A DNA stretch of 52,704 bases, taken from NCBI GenBank assembly GCA_001725255.1, contig MEFV01000020.1, forward strand, positions 1-52,704, given 5' to 3'. A model generated the notes under the pieces. The model saw only the letters and a program-made list of their open reading frames with translations. It was not told where the DNA came from and made no database searches. This DNA is from Comamonas sp. SCN 67-35 (lineage in GTDB: Bacteria; Pseudomonadota; Gammaproteobacteria; Burkholderiales; Burkholderiaceae_C). Shown one piece after another: positions 20,781 through 29,966 of the stretch. The position numbers and the translations under genes were made by a program. Within the stretch, counting starts at the first letter, position 1. The number at the start of each line of letters is the position of its first letter.

Positions 20781-21824
20781 ATGGACAGCGCCGCCGCCCA
20801 GCCCGTCTCGCCGTCGCGCCGCGCCTGGTTGCGCTTCAGGCGCAACCGCCTGGGCTACTGGAGCCTGGTTGTCTTCTGCGCGCTGGTGCTGGTGAGCCTG
20901 GCCGCCGAACTCGTGAGCAACGACCGCCCGCTCGTCGTGCGCTACGAGGGGCAGACCTACTTCCCTATGCTGCACGACTACCCGGAAACCACGTTTGGCG
21001 GCGACTTCGCCACGCCGGCGGATTACCTCGACCCCTACGTCAGGCGGCGCATCACCACGGACGGCAACTGGGCGCTCTACACGATCAACCCCTATGGCGC
21101 CAACACGCTGAACTATTACGCCAAGGCGCCATATCCGTCGCCGCCCTCGGGCCAGAACTGGCTCGGCACGGACGACCGCGGGCGCGATCTGCTCGCGCAG
21201 CTGCTCTACGGCTTTCGCGTGAGCGTGCTCTTCGGCCTGGCGCTCACGGCGGTGGGCGTGATGCTGGGCATCGCCGCCGGGGCGGTGCAGGGTTTTTTCG
21301 GCGGCAGGATCGACCTGGCGTTTCAGCGCTTCATCGAGATCTGGGGCTCGATGCCCGAGCTGTATCTGCTCATCATCTTCAGCGCCATCTTCTCGCCCAG
21401 CGTCGCGCTGCTGCTGATCCTGCTCAGTCTGTTCGGCTGGATGGGCCTGTCGGACTATGTGCGCGCCGAGTTCCTGCGCAACCGCCAGCTCGACTACGTG
21501 AAGGCCGCGCGTGCGCTGGGCGTGCCCAGCAGCCAGATCATGTGGCGCCACATCCTGCCCAATTCGATGGTGCCGGTGGTCACCTTCCTGCCGTTTCGCA
21601 TGAGCGCGGCAATCCTGGCGCTGACCTCGCTCGACTTCCTCGGCCTGGGCGTGCCGCCGGGCACGCCCAGCCTGGGCGAGCTGCTGAGCCAGGGCAAGAA
21701 CAACATCGATGCGTGGTGGATCTCGATCTTCACGTTTGCCGTGCTGGTGGCCACGCTGCTGCTGCTCACCTTCATGGGCGACGCGCTGCGCGACGCGCTC
21801 GATCCGCGAAAGGCCGACGTGTGA
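20781..21824 (+). CDS. yejE: Peptide ABC transporter permease YejE
   Basis: A 347-residue DppC/OppC-type permease. The N-terminal R-F-R-R-N-R-L-G-Y-W-S-L leads into the first helix. A periplasmic loop of roughly 100 residues follows (F-P-M-L-H-D-Y-P-E-T-T-F-G-G-D-F), a YejE hallmark. The ATPase-contact motif is K-A-A-R-A-L-G-V-P-S-S-Q-I-M. The ATG at 20781, 8 bp after yejB, was chosen although the frame is open far upstream. Its stop overlaps the yejF start (TGATG), so the three genes form one operon. Confidence 0.93.
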   Translation: MDSAAAQPVSPSRRAWLRFRRNRLGYWSLVVFCALVLVSLAAELVSNDRPLVVRYEGQTYFPMLHDYPETTFGGDFATPADYLDPYVRRRITTDGNWALYTINPYGANTLNYYAKAPYPSPPSGQNWLGTDDRGRDLLAQLLYGFRVSVLFGLALTAVGVMLGIAAGAVQGFFGGRIDLAFQRFIEIWGSMPELYLLIIFSAIFSPSVALLLILLSLFGWMGLSDYVRAEFLRNRQLDYVKAARALGVPSSQIMWRHILPNSMVPVVTFLPFRMSAAILALTSLDFLGLGVPPGTPSLGELLSQGKNNIDAWWISIFTFAVLVATLLLLTFMGDALRDALDPRKADV

Positions 21825-23449
21825 TGACCCCCGAAACGCCGCTGCTGCAAGTGCGTGATCTGCGCGTGGCCTTTGGCGCGAAGGAGGTGGTGCACGGCGT
21901 CAGCTTCGAGATCCGCGCGGGTGAAAAATTCGCACTGGTGGGCGAGTCGGGCTCGGGCAAGACGGTGAGCGCGCTCTCGCTGCTGCGCCTTACGGGTGAG
22001 GCAAAAATCAGTGGTCAGGCGTTGCTGGACGGGCGCGACCTGCTTCAATTGTCGGAGCGCGAGCTGCGCGGCGTGCGCGGCAGCAGTGTGGCCATGATCT
22101 TCCAGGAGCCGATGAGCGCGCTCAATCCGCTGATGGCGGTGGGCGCGCAGGTGGCCGAAGTCTTGATGCTCAAACAGGGTCTGAGCAAGGCACAGAGCGC
22201 GCGAGCAGCTATCGAGTTGTTTGCGGCGACGGGTATTCCCGAGCCCGAGCGGCGCGCCGGGAGTTTTCCGCACCAGCTGTCGGGCGGCCAGCGCCAGCGC
22301 GCCATGATCGCGATGGCGCTGGCCAGCCGGCCCAAGCTGCTGCTGGCCGATGAGCCGACGACGGCGCTCGACGTGTCGCTGCGCGGCCAGATTCTCGAAT
22401 TGCTGGCCGACCTGCAGCGCCAGAGCGGCATGGCGATGCTGCTCATCACGCACGACCTGCTCATGGTGCGCCGCTTCGCCGACCGCGTGGCGGTGATGGA
22501 GCAGGGGCATCTGGTCGAGCACGGCGAGACGGCGCGCATTTTCGGGGCGCCCGAGCATGCCTACACCCGCCGCCTGATCGCCAGCACGCCGCGCCGCGAC
22601 GTGGTCGAGGAGGCCGTCGCCGCCGGTGCGCCCGTGGCCGCACTGGCCGAGAGCCTGCGCGTGAGCTATCCGGTGCCCTTGCCGGGGGTGCGTGGCTGGT
22701 TTCGCAAGGGCGAGTTCGTCGCGGTCAAGGGGGCGAGCTTTCGCCTTTGCGCCGGGCGCACGCTGGGCGTGGTGGGTGAATCGGGCTCGGGCAAATCCAC
22801 GCTGGCGCAGGCGCTGCTCGGCCTGCTGCCCAGCACCGGGGGGCTGCAGGTGGCGGGGCAACACTGGCAGCAACCGGCGCAGCACAACAGCGCGCACAAC
22901 CGGCAGCTGCGCCAGCGGGTGCAGGTGGTGTTCCAGGACCCGTTTTCCTCGCTCTCGCCGCGCCTGACGGTGCAGGAGATCGTCGGCGAGGGGCTCAGGG
23001 TGCACAGCCCCGGGCTGACCGAGGCCGAGCGCCGCGCACGGGTGCTGGCCATGCTGACCGAGGTGGGGCTGACCGAGGCGCAGTTTCCGGGGCTGCTCGC
23101 GCGCTACCCGCATGAGTTTTCCGGGGGGCAGCGCCAGCGTCTGGCGGTGGCGCGCGCGCTCATCCTGGAGCCCGGCGTGCTGGTGCTCGACGAGCCCACC
23201 AGCGCGCTCGACGTCACGATCCAGCAGCAGGTGCTGCAACTGCTGCAGCGGCTGCAGAAGGAGCGCGGCCTGGCCTACCTGCTCATCACGCACGACATGG
23301 CCGTGGTGCGCGCCATGGCGCACGAGGTACTCGTGATGAAGGACGGCGAGGTGCTGGAGGCGGGCGACGTGCGCCAGGTGCTCGACGCGCCGCGCCATCC
23401 ATACACGCGGCGGCTGGTGGAAGCGGCGCTGATGACCCAGGGCGAATGA
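21824..23449 (+). CDS. yejF: Peptide ABC transporter ATPase YejF (two nucleotide-binding domains)
   Basis: A 541-residue protein with two fused ABC ATPase domains, which power import through YejB/YejE at the inner face of the membrane. Domain 1 has Walker A G-E-S-G-S-G-K-T at 40-47, signature L-S-G-G-Q at 152-156 and Walker B L-L-L-A-D-E-P. Domain 2 has Walker A G-E-S-G-S-G-K-S at 318-325 and the signature F-S-G-G-Q-R-Q-R. A short E-H-A-Y-T-R-R-L-I-type motif ends domain 1, as in peptide transporters. The start codon overlaps the yejE stop by one base. It is convergent with the universal stress protein gene. Confidence 0.95.
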   Translation: MTPETPLLQVRDLRVAFGAKEVVHGVSFEIRAGEKFALVGESGSGKTVSALSLLRLTGEAKISGQALLDGRDLLQLSERELRGVRGSSVAMIFQEPMSALNPLMAVGAQVAEVLMLKQGLSKAQSARAAIELFAATGIPEPERRAGSFPHQLSGGQRQRAMIAMALASRPKLLLADEPTTALDVSLRGQILELLADLQRQSGMAMLLITHDLLMVRRFADRVAVMEQGHLVEHGETARIFGAPEHAYTRRLIASTPRRDVVEEAVAAGAPVAALAESLRVSYPVPLPGVRGWFRKGEFVAVKGASFRLCAGRTLGVVGESGSGKSTLAQALLGLLPSTGGLQVAGQHWQQPAQHNSAHNRQLRQRVQVVFQDPFSSLSPRLTVQEIVGEGLRVHSPGLTEAERRARVLAMLTEVGLTEAQFPGLLARYPHEFSGGQRQRLAVARALILEPGVLVLDEPTSALDVTIQQQVLQLLQRLQKERGLAYLLITHDMAVVRAMAHEVLVMKDGEVLEAGDVRQVLDAPRHPYTRRLVEAALMTQGE

Positions 23450-23463
23450 CGGCTGCTGCGCGG

Positions 23464-24330
23464 TCAGCGCAGCACCAGCACCGGCACGCTGCACAGCCTG
23501 AGCAGCGCCGTCGTCGTGCTGCCCACGATGAGCTGGCGGATGCGCGAGTGGCCGTAGGCGCCCAGCACCAGCAGCGTGCTGCCCAGACTTTCCAGCAGCG
23601 GCGGGATCACTTCCTCGGGCAGGCCGGGCAGGGTGCGCGTGGTCACGGTGAAGCCGGCGTCCTGCAGCAGCGTTTGCGCCGCGCGCAGGCGCTCCTGCAG
23701 GCGCGCGGGGCATTCGCCCACCATCACCAGTTCGGCCGGCATGCCGCGCAGCATCGGGCTGCCGGCCACGCGCTGCACCGCGCGGTCGGCCGTGGCGCTG
23801 CCGTCGTAGGCCACGACGAAGTGCGTGGGGGCGGTGAACGGCACCGCATCCATCACCATCACCGGCTGATGCAGGTTGCGCACCGCGGTTTCGATGCGGT
23901 GATCGAGCCGCAGCTTGCGCGCGGTGGGCGGGCGGCGGTTGCTGCCGAGCACGAACAGGCGCGCCGTGGGCTCCTGTGTGAGCAGCACGTCGGTCAGATC
24001 GCCCTCGCGCAGCAAGGTGCCGACCTGTGCCACCGATTCGCTGCAGACGCGGCTGCGCGCCTCGTCCAGCATGCGCTGCGCTGCCTCCTGCGCCAGCTTC
24101 GATCGTTCTTCGTCCAGGTCGGAGAGCCGCTGCAGCAGCAGGTCCTGCGCGCCCATGCCCAGCACGCCGCTGTAGTCGCCCACGGCGGCCGCGGGCTCGG
24201 GGCGCTCCAGCGTATGCAGCAGCGTGAGCGGAGCGCCCAGGCGCTGCGCTGCCCAGCAGGCGCCATCCACCACGGCGGTAGTCGTGTTCAGGCCATCGAG
24301 GCAGGCGTAGACGGTATCGGGTGTCGGCAT
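23464..24330 (-). CDS. Tandem universal stress protein
   Basis: A 288-residue protein with two UspA domains. The first ends with V-L-G-S-N-R-R (~residue 150) and lacks a good ATP motif. The second has H-F-V-V-A-Y-D-G-S at its start and the ATP-binding pattern G-A-Y-G-H-S-R-I-R-Q-L-I-V-G-S-T near its end. Tandem Usp proteins are cytoplasmic and induced by stress or growth arrest, with no defined reaction. An in-frame ATG at 24345 is possible. The ATG at 24330 is preceded by AAAGAAG at good spacing and is preferred. The AI-2E permease gene lies upstream on the same strand, 89 bp away. Confidence 0.9.
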   Translation of the reverse strand: MPTPDTVYACLDGLNTTTAVVDGACWAAQRLGAPLTLLHTLERPEPAAAVGDYSGVLGMGAQDLLLQRLSDLDEERSKLAQEAAQRMLDEARSRVCSESVAQVGTLLREGDLTDVLLTQEPTARLFVLGSNRRPPTARKLRLDHRIETAVRNLHQPVMVMDAVPFTAPTHFVVAYDGSATADRAVQRVAGSPMLRGMPAELVMVGECPARLQERLRAAQTLLQDAGFTVTTRTLPGLPEEVIPPLLESLGSTLLVLGAYGHSRIRQLIVGSTTTALLRLCSVPVLVLR

Positions 24331-24419
24331 GGCGGCTTCTTTCATGCAATGGTTCAAGTGTGGCACCGCATGCGTGTCGTGCAACAGGGATATCCCTTGC
24401 GGTTTCCCTGGCCGCGGTT

Positions 24420-25502
24420 TTACTTGCGCGTGCTGGCGTCGGCCGCGGCCGGCGGTGAGTACAGATCCCAGGTGGCCATGAAGAGCGCGGCCACCACCGG
24501 GCCGATGACGAAGCCGGTGAGGCCGAACAGCGCCATGCCTCCCAGCGTGGAAATGAGCACGACGTAGTCCGGCATCTTCGTGTCCTTGCCCACGAGCAGG
24601 GGCCTGAGCAGATTGTCCACGAGGCCGATCACGCCCACGCCGTACAGCGCCAGCGTGATGCCCTGCCAGGTGGCGCCGGTGGCGAGGAAGTACAGCGTCA
24701 CCGGTCCCCAGATCAGGCTCGCGCCCACGGCCGGCAGCAGCGAGAGAAAGGCCATGATCACGCCCCACAGCACCGGCCCCTGGATGCCCAGCACCCAGAA
24801 AATCAGCCCGCCCAGCGCCCCTTGTGTCGCAGCCACGGCGATGTTGCCCTTGACGGTGGCGCGGATCACGGTGATGAATTTGGCCGCGAGCTCCTGCTTG
24901 TGTTCCTCATCCAGCGGGATGGCATTGCGGATGCGCGCGCCCAGCTGGGGGCCGTCGCGCAGCAGGAAGAACAGCAGGTAGAGCATCACGCCGAAATTGA
25001 CGATGAACTGCAGCGTGTTGGAGCCCACGTTGACCGCTTGATTGGCGAGGAACTGGCTGGCCTGCGTGCCAAAGCTTGCGAGCTTCGCCTGCAACTCGGC
25101 GAATGTGCCCAGGTGCAGGCTTTCGAGCAGTTTGAGTACCCAGGCGGGCAGGGCCGCCCAGATCTGCTGCGCGTACGCTCCGAAATCGAGCTGGCCCGAG
25201 CGCACCCGCTGGTAGGCCGCGCCGGCCTCCTGCACCACCGAAGCGCCAATCGCGAACATCGGCAGGATCACGATGAGCAGGCACAGCGTCAGGGTCAGCA
25301 GGGCCGCCAGGTTCGGCTTGCGTCGCATGCGCAGCAACAGCCGCCGGTGCAGGGGCGCAAACAGGATGGCCAGCACCATGCCCCAGAAAATGGCGCCGTG
25401 CAGCGGCAGCAGGATCGCGCCGAACGCCAGGGTGACGGTGGCCAGCAGGAGCAGCAGGGCGCGATTTCTGGTCGTGGGCTGGTGCATGGGTGTCTGGACC
25501 AT
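24420..25502 (-). CDS. AI-2E transporter (PerM/YdiK) family membrane protein
   Basis: A 360-residue inner-membrane protein with about seven to eight helices: two at the N-terminus (L-L-L-L-L-A-T-V-T-L-A-F and the following I-F-W-G-M-V-L-A-I-L-F-A-P), a long soluble middle, then a cluster containing G-A-L-G-G-L-I-F-W-V-L-G-I. The motif D-N-L-L-R-P-L-L-V-G near residue 300 is diagnostic of this family. Members have been linked to autoinducer-2 export or ion/proton antiport, but the substrate here is unknown. A second in-frame ATG lies at 25487. The last residues A-D-A-S-T-R-K end just before the leader of the stress protein gene. Confidence 0.9.
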   Translation of the reverse strand: MVQTPMHQPTTRNRALLLLLATVTLAFGAILLPLHGAIFWGMVLAILFAPLHRRLLLRMRRKPNLAALLTLTLCLLIVILPMFAIGASVVQEAGAAYQRVRSGQLDFGAYAQQIWAALPAWVLKLLESLHLGTFAELQAKLASFGTQASQFLANQAVNVGSNTLQFIVNFGVMLYLLFFLLRDGPQLGARIRNAIPLDEEHKQELAAKFITVIRATVKGNIAVAATQGALGGLIFWVLGIQGPVLWGVIMAFLSLLPAVGASLIWGPVTLYFLATGATWQGITLALYGVGVIGLVDNLLRPLLVGKDTKMPDYVVLISTLGGMALFGLTGFVIGPVVAALFMATWDLYSPPAAADASTRK

Positions 25503-25635
25503 TGGCCGTGGGAAACTGCAAAGGCGCTACTCTACGCTTGGGCGGCGTGGCGGTTGCCGTCAGATGCAGGCACGGCAGCGCGGGCGCGGCGTGCCGGGAG
25601 GTCCGTGATGCGGGCCTGTACCGGCTCAGCGAGCT

Positions 25636-26676
25636 TCAGCGCTCCTCGTGTTCGCGTTCGCGATGCGCCGGGCGTGGATGTTGCGCCTGGCGCGCCGGCC
25701 TCGCGCGCTGCGTGCCCGGGGGCTGGCGCCGTTGCGCCTGCTCGCGGCGGATCTGTTCGCGCCCTGCCGGTACGCCCTGCGCGGATTCGCGCTCCGCCGG
25801 GCCGCCGCGCCGTTCTTCGGGCGCGGCCCGTTCTTCGACGCGCCCGGGTGCCGCATGCGCCGCGGCGGCCTCCTGACCTGTCATGGGTAGGAGCGGGGTT
25901 TGCGCATGATCGGGTGCGGGCGCACGCACCGCGCCCGGGTCGTTGAAGCGCTCGCTCACGCGCGATGAGCCGTACACCGCCGGCCCGTCGCCTGAGGGTC
26001 TGTAACGCTGACCGTGCTCGCCCACCGCCATGGCGTGCTGGCGCATCTGCTCGGTGGTGGGCGCCACGTGCGGCTGCTGCAGCGCGGCCTTTTCCGTGGT
26101 GGTGGGTTGCACCGTCGTGCCGCCGCTTCCGCCGTTGTAGCTCACACGGTTGATCGTGGTGTTGCGCGTGATGTTCTGCACGTACACGTTGGTGATGCGC
26201 TTATCGCGGATGTTGTTGACGCTGCGGTTGTAGTGGAACTCGCCGCCGTGCCAGTAGCCGCCGACGTAGCCCGTGCCGAAGTAGCCGAAGCCATAGTTGA
26301 TGCCGCCGTAAAAGCCGATGGTGGGCCCCCAGTAGCCCAGGTGCCAGCGATAGCTGCCGCCGGACCAGCCCCACCAGCCTGGCGTCCACAGCAGGCCGAC
26401 GCGCGGCGGCAGCACCCAGACGCCGGGCACCCAGTAATACGCCGCGTCACCCCACGCCCAGTAGCCCGGGGTCCAGAGGTATCCGGGGCCGGGCACGGCC
26501 GGCTGCTCGTAGACGGGCAATGGGGGTGGCGCGACCGTGGTGGTGACCGTCGTCGTGGTGATGCCACTTTCGGTTTTCGTCACCGTGGTGCTTGTGGTCG
26601 CCGGGGCGACGACGCAGCCAGCCAGCGTGAGTGCAAGCAGACCGGCTGCCAGGGCGAGGGGAGTGAGGTGTTTCAT
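25636..26676 (-). CDS. YXWGXW-repeat lipoprotein with a charged low-complexity tail
   Basis: A 346-residue lipoprotein. The signal peptide ends in a lipobox L-T-L-A-G-C (Cys about residue 21), followed by a Thr/Val-rich linker and then a Tyr/Trp/Gly-rich region. In this region P-G-Y-L-W-T-P-G-Y-W-A-W-G, Y-Y-W-V-P-G-V-W and W-T-P-G-W-W-G-W recur, which defines the YXWGXW family. From about residue 215 on, the sequence is rich in Ala, Glu, Arg, Gln and Pro, ending H-R-E-R-E-H-E-E-R; this looks disordered. Function is unknown. The frame is open to 26751, but the ATG at 26676 starts the signal peptide. Confidence 0.85.
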   Translation of the reverse strand: MKHLTPLALAAGLLALTLAGCVVAPATTSTTVTKTESGITTTTVTTTVAPPPLPVYEQPAVPGPGYLWTPGYWAWGDAAYYWVPGVWVLPPRVGLLWTPGWWGWSGGSYRWHLGYWGPTIGFYGGINYGFGYFGTGYVGGYWHGGEFHYNRSVNNIRDKRITNVYVQNITRNTTINRVSYNGGSGGTTVQPTTTEKAALQQPHVAPTTEQMRQHAMAVGEHGQRYRPSGDGPAVYGSSRVSERFNDPGAVRAPAPDHAQTPLLPMTGQEAAAAHAAPGRVEERAAPEERRGGPAERESAQGVPAGREQIRREQAQRRQPPGTQRARPARQAQHPRPAHREREHEER

Positions 26677-27001
26677 GATGCGTGCCTGATCCGTTGGCTC
26701 CGCCGCCGCTGCCGCGCGTGCGCTGCCCCATGGCATCCTGCGCGGTGGCACCCGTCAACGGCATGGCCGAGTCGATGGTGCAACGCTGCGCCGCATCGCG
26801 CCGTTGGCAGGCGATGGACGGGTTTGTGACAAATCGTGACAGAACCGCCTCACGGGCCCTGGCGTTCGATCGGTGGCACAATACCCTTTGCACATCAGGC
26901 CCTTCCCCAGCCACAGTCGCATCCGCCATTCGGTACAGCCGTGTCGCGGAAGGTTTTGAACCAACTCGTGTTTCCCGCAGGGAAACAAAAGTCAGCGCGA
27001 A
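26677..27001. promoter_or_regulatory. Divergent intergenic region upstream of sucA, with a 5' hairpin
   Basis: This 325-bp region holds no gene I can support. It must contain the promoters of the lipoprotein gene and of sucA. A possible sucA -10 is CACAAT near 26877, with no convincing -35. TGTTTCCC (26969-26976) and GGGAAACA (26980-26987) make a perfect 8-bp stem with a GCA loop ending 14 bp before the sucA ATG, in the place of the ribosome-binding site. No T-run follows, so it is not a typical terminator and could affect translation or RNA stability. Confidence 0.45.
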
Positions 27002-29881
27002 ATGAGTGAATCGATATCCATCTACAAGGCCTTTGAAGGCAACACCTACCTCTTCGGCGGCAACGCGCCGTATGTCGAAGAGCTGTACGAAAACTACCTG
27101 ACCAACCCCGGCAGCGTCCCTGATTCGTGGCGCGACTACTTTGATGCGTTGCAGCACGTGCCGGCGGTCGACGGCAGCGATGCGCGCGACGTGCCGCACC
27201 AGCCCGTCATCGACGCGTTCGCCGAGCGCGCCAAGCAGGGCGGCACGCAGGTGGTGGTGGCGTTCGGCGCCGACTCCGACCTGGGGCGCAAGCGCACCGC
27301 GGTGCAGCAGCTCATCGCCGCCTACCGCAACGTGGGCGTGGCCTGGGCCGATCTCGATCCGCTCAAGCGCCAGGAGCGCCCGGCCATCCCCGAGCTGGAG
27401 CCCTCGTTCTACGGCTTCACCGATGCCGACCAGGAAACGGTGTTCAACGCCAGCAACACCTTCTTCGGCAAGGAGAGTATGTCGCTGCGCGAGCTCCTGA
27501 ACGCGCTGCGCGAAACCTATTGCGGCACGCTGGGCGCCGAGTTCATGTACGCCACCGACCAGCACCAGAAGCGCTGGTGGCAGCAGAAGCTGGAGAGCGT
27601 GCGCAGCAAGCCGTCGTACGACGCCGCCAAGAAGAAGCGCATTCTTGAACGCCTGACGGCCGCCGAAGGCCTGGAGCGCTTCCTGCACACCAAGTACGTC
27701 GGGCAAAAGCGCTTTTCGCTCGAAGGCGGCGAGACCTTCATCGCGGCCATCGACCACCTGATCCAATCCGCCGGCCAGAAGGGCGTGCAGGAAATCGTCA
27801 TCGGCATGGCGCACCGCGGGCGCCTGAACGTGCTCGTGAACACGCTTGGGAAGATGCCCAAGGATCTGTTCGCCGAGTTCGACCACACCGCACCCGAGGA
27901 TCTGCCCGCGGGTGACGTGAAATACCACCAGGGCTTTTCCTCGGATGTGACCACCACCGGCGGCCCGGTGCACCTGTCGCTGGCATTCAATCCCTCGCAT
28001 CTGGAGATCGTCAACCCCGTCGTTGAGGGTTCGGTGCGCTCGCGCATGGACCGTCGGGGCGACCCGCACGGCAAGCAGGTGCTGCCCGTGATCGTGCACG
28101 GCGACGCCGCCATCGCGGGCCAGGGCGTGAACCAGGAAACGCTGGCGCTGTCGGAGACGCGCGGCTTCACCACCGGCGGCACGGTGCACATCGTCATCAA
28201 CAACCAGATCGGCTTCACCACCAGCGACCCGCGCGACAGCCGCTCCACCACCTACAGCACCGACATCATGAAGATGATCGACTCGCCCGTGCTGCATGTG
28301 AATGCCGATGACCCGGAAACGGTGTGTCTGGCGATCGAGCTGGCGCTCGAATACCGCATGGAGTTCTCCAAGGACGTGGCGGTCGATATCGTCTGCTATC
28401 GCAAGTTGGGCCACAACGAGCAGGACACGCCCATGCTCACCCAGCCGCTGATGTACAAGAAGATCGCGGCGCACCCCGGCACGCGCAAGCTCTACGCCGA
28501 CAAGCTCGCCACCCAGGGCCTGGGCGCCACGCTGGGCGACGACATGGTGCATGCCTACCGCACGGCGATGGACGACGGCAAGCACACGGTCGATCCGGTG
28601 CTCACCAACTTCAAGAGCAAGTACGCGGTGGACTGGACGCCTTACCTGGGCAAGGTGTGGACCGACGCGGCCGACACGGCCATTCCGCTCACCGAGTGGA
28701 AGCGACTGGCCGAGCGCATCACCACCATCCCCGACTCCGTCACGCCGCACACGCTGGTCAAGAAGGTGTATGGCGATCGTGCCGCGATGGGCCGGGGCGA
28801 ACACCCGGTGGACTGGGGCATGGGCGAACACATGGCATTTGCCTCGCTCGTGGCTTCGGGCTATCCGATCCGCCTCTCGGGCGAGGACAGCGGCCGCGGC
28901 ACCTTCAGCCACCGCCACGCGGTCATCCACGACCAGAAGCGCGAGAAGTGGGACGAAGGCAGCTACATCCCGCTCTCGAACGTGGCCGAGAACCAGGCGC
29001 CGTTCGTTGTGATCGATTCCATCCTCTCGGAAGAGGCGGTGCTGGCATTCGAGTACGGCTACGCCTCCAATGACCCCAACACGCTGGTGATCTGGGAAGC
29101 GCAGTTCGGCGACTTCGCCAATGGCGCACAGGTGGTGATCGATCAGTTCATCGCCTCGGGCGAAGTGAAATGGGGCCGCGTGAACGGCATGGCATTGATG
29201 CTGCCCCACGGCTACGAAGGCCAGGGGCCGGAGCACAGCTCGGCGCGTGTCGAACGCTTCATGCAGCTCGCGGCCGATACCAACATCCAGGTGGTGCAGC
29301 CGACCACGGCGAGTCAGATCTTTCACGTGCTGCGTCGCCAGATGATCCGCCCGATCAGGAAACCTCTGGTCATCTTCACGCCCAAGAGCCTGCTGCGCGC
29401 CAAGGACGCCACTTCGCCGATCTCCGAGTTCACCAGCGGGGGCTTCCAGACCGTGCTCACCGAGCGCGACGAGGCGGTGGTCAGGAACGCGGCCAAGGTC
29501 AAACGCGTGATCGCGTGCTCGGGCAAGGTCTACTATGACCTGGTGAAAAAGCGCGAGGAAAAGGGCGCACAGGATGTCGCGATCATTCGCGTCGAGCAGC
29601 TCTACCCCTTCCCGCACAAGGCCTTCGCCGCCGAACTCAAGCGCTTCGGCAAGGCCACCGACCTGGTGTGGTGCCAGGACGAGCCGCAGAACCAGGGTGC
29701 GTGGTTCTTCATTCAGCACAACATCCACGAGAACATGCTCGCGGGCCAGAAGCTCGGCTATGCCGGGCGCGCGGCCTCGGCCTCGCCGGCTGTGGGCTAC
29801 GCGCATCTGCACGCCGAGCAGCAGAAGAACCTGGTCGAGGCGGCGTTCGCCAAGCTCAAGGGGTTTGTCCTGACCAAATAA
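27002..29881 (+). CDS. sucA: 2-oxoglutarate dehydrogenase E1 component
   Basis: A 959-residue thiamine-diphosphate enzyme, the normal length for SucA. It decarboxylates 2-oxoglutarate and passes the succinyl group to the lipoyl arm of SucB in the TCA cycle. Recognisable segments are the N-terminal E2-binding part (Y-V-E-E-L-Y-E-N-Y-L), F-L-H-T-K-Y-V-G-Q-K-R-F-S-L-E-G-G near residue 225-245, G-M-A-H-R-G-R-L-N-V-L, and the C-terminal transketolase-like domain with G-E-D-S-G-R-G-T-F-S-H-R-H. It is followed by sucB after 85 bp and lpdA after that, the usual order in Burkholderiales. The ribosome-binding site is weak and a hairpin lies just upstream. Confidence 0.98.
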   Translation: MSESISIYKAFEGNTYLFGGNAPYVEELYENYLTNPGSVPDSWRDYFDALQHVPAVDGSDARDVPHQPVIDAFAERAKQGGTQVVVAFGADSDLGRKRTAVQQLIAAYRNVGVAWADLDPLKRQERPAIPELEPSFYGFTDADQETVFNASNTFFGKESMSLRELLNALRETYCGTLGAEFMYATDQHQKRWWQQKLESVRSKPSYDAAKKKRILERLTAAEGLERFLHTKYVGQKRFSLEGGETFIAAIDHLIQSAGQKGVQEIVIGMAHRGRLNVLVNTLGKMPKDLFAEFDHTAPEDLPAGDVKYHQGFSSDVTTTGGPVHLSLAFNPSHLEIVNPVVEGSVRSRMDRRGDPHGKQVLPVIVHGDAAIAGQGVNQETLALSETRGFTTGGTVHIVINNQIGFTTSDPRDSRSTTYSTDIMKMIDSPVLHVNADDPETVCLAIELALEYRMEFSKDVAVDIVCYRKLGHNEQDTPMLTQPLMYKKIAAHPGTRKLYADKLATQGLGATLGDDMVHAYRTAMDDGKHTVDPVLTNFKSKYAVDWTPYLGKVWTDAADTAIPLTEWKRLAERITTIPDSVTPHTLVKKVYGDRAAMGRGEHPVDWGMGEHMAFASLVASGYPIRLSGEDSGRGTFSHRHAVIHDQKREKWDEGSYIPLSNVAENQAPFVVIDSILSEEAVLAFEYGYASNDPNTLVIWEAQFGDFANGAQVVIDQFIASGEVKWGRVNGMALMLPHGYEGQGPEHSSARVERFMQLAADTNIQVVQPTTASQIFHVLRRQMIRPIRKPLVIFTPKSLLRAKDATSPISEFTSGGFQTVLTERDEAVVRNAAKVKRVIACSGKVYYDLVKKREEKGAQDVAIIRVEQLYPFPHKAFAAELKRFGKATDLVWCQDEPQNQGAWFFIQHNIHENMLAGQKLGYAGRAASASPAVGYAHLHAEQQKNLVEAAFAKLKGFVLTK

Positions 29882-29966
29882 GCCGGATCGGGCGTGCGGC
29901 GTCGGACGTTTCATGTCCGATGCCTGGCGCTCGACGCACCACGCACATCGCTAAACGGAATCAAAA

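Noticed and set aside
22160..22220. Fourth copy of the intergenic repeat inside yejF (GCGAGCAGCTAT)
   Set aside because: Only the last dozen bases match; the GCTTG and AAGCGC parts are absent and the stretch is conserved coding sequence.
26447..29914. Very long minus-strand open frame opposite sucA (and similar ones at 1242-3815, 36231-39923, 40387-42798 and 31300-32652)
   Set aside because: These lie opposite well-recognised genes in GC-rich DNA, have His/Arg/Ala-rich translations without domains, and arise from codon bias on the other strand.
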